Positions 1-4,315 of a DNA stretch of 6,255 bases are shown piece by piece. The notes beneath the pieces are model-generated. The model had not been told where the DNA came from. It searched no databases and was given only the letters and a program-made list of their open reading frames with translations. This stretch comes from Pelagihabitans sp037969055 (lineage in GTDB: Bacteria; Bacteroidota; Bacteroidia; Flavobacteriales; Flavobacteriaceae). Location of the stretch: assembly GCA_037969055.1 (NCBI GenBank), contig JBBKWR010000214.1, forward strand, positions 1-6,255, given 5' to 3'. The first letter of the stretch is position 1. Every line of letters begins with the position of its first letter. The translations under genes were made by a program, and so were the position numbers.

Positions 1-94
1 TGTCTATAGATGGCTTATGATCTTGATTCTTTCCGTGATCGTTGCTTTTTGCCTTTCCTTCAAAAACAGTATCTTGCCCGTGAAAATATTTTTT

Positions 95-1393
95 ATGAAA
101 AAACTCGAGCTGCATTGGCAAATTATTTTAGGAATGATAACTGGGGTACTCTTTGCCCTTATCATGGTAAAATTTGAATGGGGTCCCAAAATAGTTTCCG
201 ATTGGATAAAACCTTTTGGAAACATCTTCATAAACTCGTTAAAACTCATTGCTGTTCCCTTAATTTTAGCGTCTTTGATCAAGGGGGTTTCGGATTTAAA
301 GGATATTTCGAAATTGTCGAAGATGGGCGGAAGAACCATCGCCATCTACATAACAACTACCATAATAGCGGTATCGATAGGCTTGTTCATTGTCAATACC
401 GTTAAACCCGGGAACTCAATTTCAGAGGAAACCCGTAATGAACTGGTATCGAACTATAGTGGTGATGTTAATAGTAGGATCGCCGAAGCGGAAAAACAAA
501 AGGAGTCAGGACCCTTACAGGCGTTGGAAGATTTGGTGCCCAGCAACATTTTCAGTGCTGCGAGTGACAATGGCAAAATGCTACAGGTAATTTTCTTTGC
601 GGTATTCTTTGGGATAGGCCTGATCCTCATACCTGAGAAACAAGCAGCCCCGGTAAAAGCGTTTTTTGATGGTTTCAATGAGGTTATTCTCAAACTTATA
701 GATTTGATCATGTTGGCCGCACCCTATGGGGTATTTGCGCTTTTGGCCGCGTTGGTGGTTGAATCGCCGAGCATGGACCTTTTTAAAGCGCTCGCATGGT
801 ATGCGCTATGCGTGGTATTAGGATTGATGTTGATGATATGCGTATACCTACTTATCGTGTACTTATTCACAAAAAAAACACCTGCTTTCTTTATAAAAGG
901 ACTTGCCCCAGCTCAATTATTGGCCTTTTCGACCAGTTCAAGTGCCGCGACACTACCAGTAACGATGGAACGGGTTGAGGAACATTTGGGGGTAGATGAA
1001 GAGGTGGCCAGTTTTGTTTTGCCCATAGGAGCGACAATAAATATGGATGGTACGAGCTTGTACCAGGCTGTAGCTGCTGTCTTTATTGCCCAGACCTTTG
1101 GAATGGACTTAAGTTTATCCACCCAACTCGGCATAATTGTAACCGCCACACTCGCCTCTATCGGAAGTGCTGCCGTTCCAGGTGCGGGAATGGTCATGCT
1201 GGTGATTGTATTGGCACAAGCGGGAATTCCTGAGGCTGGATTAGCCCTCATATTTGCTGTGGACAGGCCCTTAGACATGTGCCGCACCGTCGTCAATGTT
1301 ACCGGAGATGCCACCGTTTCTATGGTTGTTGCTAAATCATTGGACAAATTGGGAGAACCGAAAGTTAAGAATTGGGACGACCAATTGAAATAA
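95..1393 (+). CDS. Dicarboxylate/amino acid:cation symporter (DAACS family), first paralog
   Basis: Inner-membrane secondary transporter of the SLC1/GltPh fold (eight membrane helices plus re-entrant hairpins HP1 and HP2), 432 residues, a normal length. Visible motifs are the HP1 serine-rich tip STSSSAATLP (279-288), TM7 NMDGT (316-320), the HP2 stretch PGAGMVML (362-369) and TM8 D390, D394, R397, T398, N401 and D405. In GltPh the equivalent TM8 Asp and Arg bind the amino group and side-chain carboxylate of aspartate, so Na+- or H+-coupled Asp/Glu uptake is the best prediction; a C4-dicarboxylate is less likely because D405 is Asp, not the Asn I recall in DctA. A long polar loop (about 105-150) sits between TM3 and TM4. 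The frame is open from an ATG at 17, but I chose the ATG at 95 because MKKLELHWQI matches the start of the downstream paralog (MKRIALHWQI). The 94 bases upstream show no clear promoter or other gene. Family certain; substrate inferred. Confidence 0.95.
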   Translation: MKKLELHWQIILGMITGVLFALIMVKFEWGPKIVSDWIKPFGNIFINSLKLIAVPLILASLIKGVSDLKDISKLSKMGGRTIAIYITTTIIAVSIGLFIVNTVKPGNSISEETRNELVSNYSGDVNSRIAEAEKQKESGPLQALEDLVPSNIFSAASDNGKMLQVIFFAVFFGIGLILIPEKQAAPVKAFFDGFNEVILKLIDLIMLAAPYGVFALLAALVVESPSMDLFKALAWYALCVVLGLMLMICVYLLIVYLFTKKTPAFFIKGLAPAQLLAFSTSSSAATLPVTMERVEEHLGVDEEVASFVLPIGATINMDGTSLYQAVAAVFIAQTFGMDLSLSTQLGIIVTATLASIGSAAVPGAGMVMLVIVLAQAGIPEAGLALIFAVDRPLDMCRTVVNVTGDATVSMVVAKSLDKLGEPKVKNWDDQLK

Positions 1394-1542
1394 GTTTGAA
1401 TAGTTTTTTGATTTATCTTCGTAGGTTGAAATTGTAATGGGTTCATTTTCCAAAATTATTAATTAACGTTTATGTCGATTTACAATTTAAATTTTCTAAA
1501 GCGCTTACCCCTTAATTTTAACGAGATCCCCTCACACGCAAT

Positions 1543-2862
1543 ATGAAGCGAATCGCATTGCATTGGCAGATCCTTATAGGGATGCTTTTGGGCCTTATTT
1601 TTGGATATTTGATGACCAGTTTTTCCTTCGGTAAGGAATTTGTAGTGGATTGGATCAAGCCCTTGGGCACTATATTCATCAAACTTTTAAAACTGATTGC
1701 CATACCCTTGATATTGGCTTCCCTTGTAAAAGGAATTTCGGATTTGCAGGACATTGGGAAGTTTAAGTTGATAGGACTTCGGACCCTTGGCATTTTTGTA
1801 GGAACAACAATTATAGCCATCACTATTGGTTTGTTGTTGGCAAATATTATTGGCCCTGGGAAAGGAATTTCACCTGAGACCGTTGCGGAACTTACCCAGA
1901 CCTATGCCAATGATAGTGGCGTTAAGGCCAAATTGGCAGAGGCCACTATCCAAAAAGAATCGGGACCCTTACAATTTATGGAAGACATGGTTCCGGACAA
2001 TGCGGTGGCTGCCATGGGCGATAACAGCCTAATGCTACAAGTAATCGTATTTACCATTTTTATGGGTATTTCAATGCTTTTGATAGGGGAGAAACGTGCC
2101 GAACCACTCAAGAAGTTCTTTGATGCCCTTAATGATGTGGTCCTAAAAATGGTTGATTTGATCATGCTGACCGCGCCAGTCGCCGTTTTTGCCCTTTTGG
2201 CGAACGTGGTGGTATCCGCAGGTGACGCTAAATTGCTCATGGCATTATTAAAATATTCCGGAGTGGTAACATTGGGCCTGATTCTAATGATGGTGTTCTA
2301 CGGGGTTATGGTAGCGACAATTACCAAAAAGAACCCATTCTGGTTTATGAAACAGCTAGCGCCTGCACAATTGCTTGCATTTTCTACGAGCTCCAGTGCG
2401 GCAACCTTACCAGTAACCATGGAAAGGGTAGAAGAGCATCTAGGCGTTGATAAAGAAGTTTCCAGTTTTGTATTACCGGTTGGTGCTACGGTCAATATGG
2501 ACGGCACCAGTTTGTACCAAGGTGTAGCGGCCGTTTTTATTTCCCAGGCCCTGGGCCATCATTTGGAATTTACCGACCAGCTCATCATTGTGCTAACCGC
2601 ACTATTGGCATCGATTGGCACGGCAGCAGTTCCCGGGGCAGGAATGGTGATGTTGGTCATTGTGCTGGAATCGGTAGGGATCCCGTCGGATAAACTGGCC
2701 ATCGGACTCGCATTGATCTTTGCAGTCGACCGTCCTTTAGACATGGCCAGAACGGTGGTAAACATTACGGGCGATGCCATGGTATCAATGGTGGTCGCCA
2801 AGTCTGTCGGAAAATTAGGGACGCCCAATGTCAAGAATTGGGATGACCATTATAAAGGGTAG
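1543..2862 (+). CDS. Dicarboxylate/amino acid:cation symporter (DAACS family), second paralog
   Basis: Inner-membrane SLC1-fold symporter of 439 residues, tandem paralog of the gene 149 bases upstream. Hand alignment of the first 60 residues gives 35 identities, and the HP1-TM7 block is nearly identical. Motifs are HP1 STSSSAATLP (281-290), TM7 NMDGT (318-322), HP2 PGAGMVML (364-371) and TM8 D396, D400, R403, T404, N407 and D411. The retained Arg and Asp in TM8 favour acidic amino acid transport coupled to Na+ or H+. It differs from its neighbour by four extra residues in the HP2-TM8 loop (PSDKLAIGLAL against PEAGLAL) and by Ala instead of Cys just before the TM8 Arg. The ATG at 1543 gives a start that matches the paralog. 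Codons in the conserved core differ widely between the copies, so the duplication is not recent. The 149-base gap has no terminator I can identify, so cotranscription with the first copy is possible, as is a separate promoter. Confidence 0.95.
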   Translation: MKRIALHWQILIGMLLGLIFGYLMTSFSFGKEFVVDWIKPLGTIFIKLLKLIAIPLILASLVKGISDLQDIGKFKLIGLRTLGIFVGTTIIAITIGLLLANIIGPGKGISPETVAELTQTYANDSGVKAKLAEATIQKESGPLQFMEDMVPDNAVAAMGDNSLMLQVIVFTIFMGISMLLIGEKRAEPLKKFFDALNDVVLKMVDLIMLTAPVAVFALLANVVVSAGDAKLLMALLKYSGVVTLGLILMMVFYGVMVATITKKNPFWFMKQLAPAQLLAFSTSSSAATLPVTMERVEEHLGVDKEVSSFVLPVGATVNMDGTSLYQGVAAVFISQALGHHLEFTDQLIIVLTALLASIGTAAVPGAGMVMLVIVLESVGIPSDKLAIGLALIFAVDRPLDMARTVVNITGDAMVSMVVAKSVGKLGTPNVKNWDDHYKG

Positions 2863-3033
2863 GTTGTTATATAGATTATTTAAGATAAATAAGCATCCAC
2901 CCTTGGCTGTCCTTAGTTCAGTAGATCTTTTTTATTCTTGTTGGAATTATGTCAAAAATTTGGCAGTCAATTTAGGGTTGGACACCATAAAACGATTCTA
3001 TCTTTCCCGCCATCGGCAATGGATTTTTTGTTC

Positions 3034-3065
3034 CAAAATCATATACGAAATTTCGTAAGATTTTG
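3034..3065. repeat. Nested inverted repeat with a 14-bp perfect palindrome
   Basis: The core TACGAAATTTCGTA (3044-3057) is a perfect 14-bp palindrome. It is flanked by complementary 7-bp arms, CAAAATC (3034-3040) and GATTTTG (3059-3065), with three unpaired bases on the left and one on the right. It is intergenic and about 190 bases before the lipoprotein start. The perfect dyad fits a dimeric-regulator operator, while the outer arms would also allow a cruciform or RNA hairpin. It has no T-tract placed as in an intrinsic terminator. Function unknown. Confidence 0.6.
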
Positions 3066-3083
3066 ATTAACAACTTCGTTAAT
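3066..3083. repeat. Small inverted repeat ATTAAC/GTTAAT
   Basis: Six-base arms ATTAAC (3066-3071) and GTTAAT (3078-3083) flank the loop AACTTC, directly beside the larger inverted repeat that ends at 3065. Together they make a dense 50-base patch of dyad symmetry. On its own this short AT-rich hairpin could be chance. Confidence 0.4.
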
Positions 3084-3188
3084 TAGGCAAATTACAATCA
3101 GCAAATAAGCAGAGACGATTTTTAGTAGGTACCAAGAAATTACAGAAGTTTGTTTTTTGTAGGGACATTTTTAATAACTTAACTGTGC

Positions 3189-3223
3189 TTTAGGCATTTT
3201 TAACGCCAATGATTTGGCCTAAA
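3189..3223 (+). repeat. Inverted repeat TTTAGGC/GCCTAAA upstream of the CHRD lipoprotein
   Basis: Perfect 7-bp arms TTTAGGC (3189-3195) and GCCTAAA (3217-3223) are separated by 21 bases and lie 34 to 69 bases before the lipoprotein ATG. CATT (3195-3198) and AATG (3208-3211) can pair inside as an alternative extension of the stem. It may be a 5' leader hairpin or a pair of regulator half-sites. No known riboswitch class is recognised. Confidence 0.4.
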
Positions 3224-3257
3224 TACTTTCTAACGTAATAAACTAAAAAAATGTACT

Positions 3258-3794
3258 ATGAAAAATTATCTAAATTTCAGCAAATTACTTTGGTTGTCTT
3301 GTGTATTGGTCCTATCATTGGGCTGTAGCAATGACAACACTGAACCTTCAGAAGACCTTCTTCAGACTGCCCTAAAGGCAAATTTGGGGGATAAATTTAA
3401 TTTCACTACATCATTGAAGGGCAGTAATGAGGTGCCCGCCGCAATTACTAATGCAGCCGGCCATGTGAGTGTGAAGATCAGTAAGGACGAACAGTCCATT
3501 CATTACAAAATCACCGCCGCGAATATCGATAATGTTAGAGCCTCCCATTTCCACATGGCCCCCTCTGGGGTAAATGGGCCGGTTGTTGTTACCTTATATT
3601 CCAATCCGGTACAACCCTCTGGACCTCAAAATGGGGTGTTGGCGGAAGGCGTAGTGACGGCAGCCAACGTTACGGGCGTTCTTGTAGGTGACCTAGAGTC
3701 GTTGATAGCTGCAATTAGGACAGGAAACATTTATGTCAATGTCCATACTTCGAATTTTCCAGGAGGTGAGCTGAGGGGACAACTTGCGGATTAA
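3258..3794 (+). CDS. CHRD-domain lipoprotein
   Basis: Predicted envelope lipoprotein of 178 residues. Residues 1-22 form a signal peptide with a Lys and a hydrophobic core, ending at the lipobox-like SLGC, so Cys23 should be lipidated by Lgt and cleaved by LspA. The residues after it (SNDNTEP) are polar and partly acidic, loosely like flavobacterial surface-export signals, so an outer-membrane or surface position is possible. Residues about 47-178 form one CHRD domain, a beta-rich fold first named from chordin. Its hallmarks are GSNEVPA (55-61), HFHMAPSGVNGPVV (97-110), YVNVHT (159-164) and PGGELRGQ (168-175). No enzymatic role is established for bacterial CHRD proteins; the conserved histidines (97, 99, 163) could bind a metal, but this is inference. 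The ATG at 3258 is preceded by an A-rich stretch and gives a complete signal peptide; an ATG at 3251 is in another frame. The gene stands alone on its strand and converges with the DCC gene. Confidence 0.9.
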   Translation: MKNYLNFSKLLWLSCVLVLSLGCSNDNTEPSEDLLQTALKANLGDKFNFTTSLKGSNEVPAAITNAAGHVSVKISKDEQSIHYKITAANIDNVRASHFHMAPSGVNGPVVVTLYSNPVQPSGPQNGVLAEGVVTAANVTGVLVGDLESLIAAIRTGNIYVNVHTSNFPGGELRGQLAD

Positions 3795-3802
3795 TATCCG
3801 TT

Positions 3803-4231
3803 TTAGTCTAGCGAATGTAAAAACTTGGCGTTAAGCTCAGGGGAAGGGACCATACAATGGTCCCTTTTTCCATACCATTGGTAGCGGTTTTTCGCCACTA
3901 TATCGTATACGATATTTCGTAACTTTCTGGGAATCAGTTTCAGTACCCGGGAGATTGTTCGGTAGCCTTTTAGATGTCGCCCGATTCTCAAAGCGGCATC
4001 CGATTTTGTAAAATAGGCCACCCCCGGGTCGATCAAAATGATGGAATCTACGTTTGAAGTATCAATCTTTCGCTCGGAAATCAGCTTTTTGCCCACCTCG
4101 CTTTGCAAGGCGGCAAATCTAAAAATGTCTTCCTTATCCCTGTGGATAATAAATTGAACCGACCGATTGCAAAGATTGCAAACCCCATCAAAAAGGATTA
4201 TTTTTTTATGGTTTAAGGGTACATCTTTCAT
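3803..4231 (-). CDS. DCC family thiol-disulfide oxidoreductase-like protein (DUF393)
   Basis: Small protein of 142 residues, without a signal peptide, of the DCC/DUF393 family, named after the D-G-x-C-x-x-C signature. Here that is FDGVCNLC with D15, C18 and C21 near the N terminus, where a thioredoxin-like protein would carry its redox CxxC. A third cysteine, C126, sits in the conserved C-terminal stretch WYGKRDHCMVPSPEL (119-133). The family is annotated as thiol-disulfide oxidoreductase by motif; the natural substrate is unknown. The open frame begins two codons earlier at a TTG, but the ATG at 4231 is the better start. It lies 76 bases downstream of the MutS2-like gene on the same strand, so the two may share a transcript. 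Its stop is 8 bases from that of the convergent lipoprotein gene. Its 3' coding sequence contains a terminator-like hairpin for the opposite strand. Confidence 0.9.
   Translation of the reverse strand: MKDVPLNHKKIILFDGVCNLCNRSVQFIIHRDKEDIFRFAALQSEVGKKLISERKIDTSNVDSIILIDPGVAYFTKSDAALRIGRHLKGYRTISRVLKLIPRKLRNIVYDIVAKNRYQWYGKRDHCMVPSPELNAKFLHSLD
3844..3869 (+). terminator. Intrinsic terminator for the CHRD lipoprotein gene, inside the DCC gene
   Basis: Arms AAGGGACCAT (3844-3853) and ATGGTCCCTT (3857-3866) form a 10-bp perfect stem with a 3-base loop (ACA). The 8-bp GC-containing stem (3846-3853 with 3857-3864) is followed by five T residues (3865-3869). It begins 49 bases after the lipoprotein stop codon, in the right orientation for that gene. 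On the opposite strand the same bases encode KRDHCMVPS of the DCC protein and no T-tract follows the hairpin, so it is unlikely to terminate that gene efficiently. Confidence 0.75.
3900..3915. repeat. 16-bp perfect palindrome inside the DCC gene
   Basis: ATATCGTATACGATAT is a perfect 16-bp palindrome within the 3' third of the DCC gene, where it encodes part of N-I-V-Y-D-I. The overlapping 17-mer TATACGATATTTCGTAA (3906-3922) matches the intergenic 17-mer at 3042-3058 at 16 of 17 positions. It may be a regulator site or chance within coding sequence. Confidence 0.5.
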
Positions 4232-4280
4232 TTTCAATATTCAGTAATTATTCTTGGCCAAATCAAATTCCCATCAATCA

Positions 4281-4315
4281 TAACGATTAACGATTAACGA
4301 ATAACCATTAACGCT
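4281..4315. repeat. Five-unit 7-bp tandem repeat across the MutS2 stop codon
   Basis: Units on the + strand are TAACGAT, TAACGAT, TAACGAA, TAACCAT and TAACGCT: two identical copies and three diverged ones, all sharing TAAC. The array covers the last codons and the stop (4308-4310) of the minus-strand MutS2-like gene and extends 27 bases downstream of it, into the short gap before the DCC gene. Because 7 is not a multiple of 3, copy-number change upstream of the stop could alter the C terminus. Confidence 0.8.

Larger units (their letters stand above)
2863..3257. other. 395-base intergenic region with inverted repeats, no supported gene
   Basis: No convincing gene lies here on either strand. 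A 76-codon frame entering from the end of the second transporter has low-complexity content and no recognisable domain. The first part contains only a very weak hairpin followed by T residues (CCAT/ATGG at 3010-3022, then ATTTTTT), which could be a poor terminator. The second part holds three inverted repeats, listed separately, and AT-rich DNA leading into the lipoprotein gene. A promoter for that gene must lie here unless it is read from the transporters, but I found no good match to the Bacteroidota -33 TTTG / -7 TAnnTTTG pattern at proper spacing. Confidence 0.7.

Noticed and set aside
17..94. Upstream 26-codon extension of the first transporter from the ATG at 17
   Set aside because: The paralog starts at the equivalent of the ATG at 95, and the extension has no counterpart in the family.
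1395..1421. Possible promoter TTTG (1395-1398) with TATCTTCG (1414-1421) before the second transporter
   Set aside because: The -7 like element has one mismatch to TAnnTTTG and the spacing of 15 bases is shorter than usual for Bacteroidota; not enough to call.
913..1446. Long minus-strand frame of 177 codons opposite the first transporter
   Set aside because: It is antisense to highly conserved transporter codons; the paralog has similar but shorter antisense frames, as expected from shared codon structure.
1484..1493. AATTTAAATT palindrome in the gap between the transporters
   Set aside because: Short and made only of A and T, so expected by chance in an AT-rich spacer.
3010..3029. CCAT/ATGG hairpin followed by ATTTTTT as terminator of the second transporter
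   Set aside because: A 4-bp stem about 150 bases after the stop codon is too weak to call as a feature.
2828..3058. 76-codon + frame overlapping the end of the second transporter
   Set aside because: It begins inside a conserved gene in another frame, has no recognisable domain, and ends within the palindromic non-coding patch.
3149..3182. Possible promoter TTTG (3149-3152) with TAACTTAA (3175-3182) before the lipoprotein gene
   Set aside because: Only the first part of the -7 consensus matches, and such matches are frequent in AT-rich DNA.
4229..4237. TTG start of the DCC gene two codons upstream of the ATG
   Set aside because: An ATG is available two codons later and the family motif begins well inside either version.
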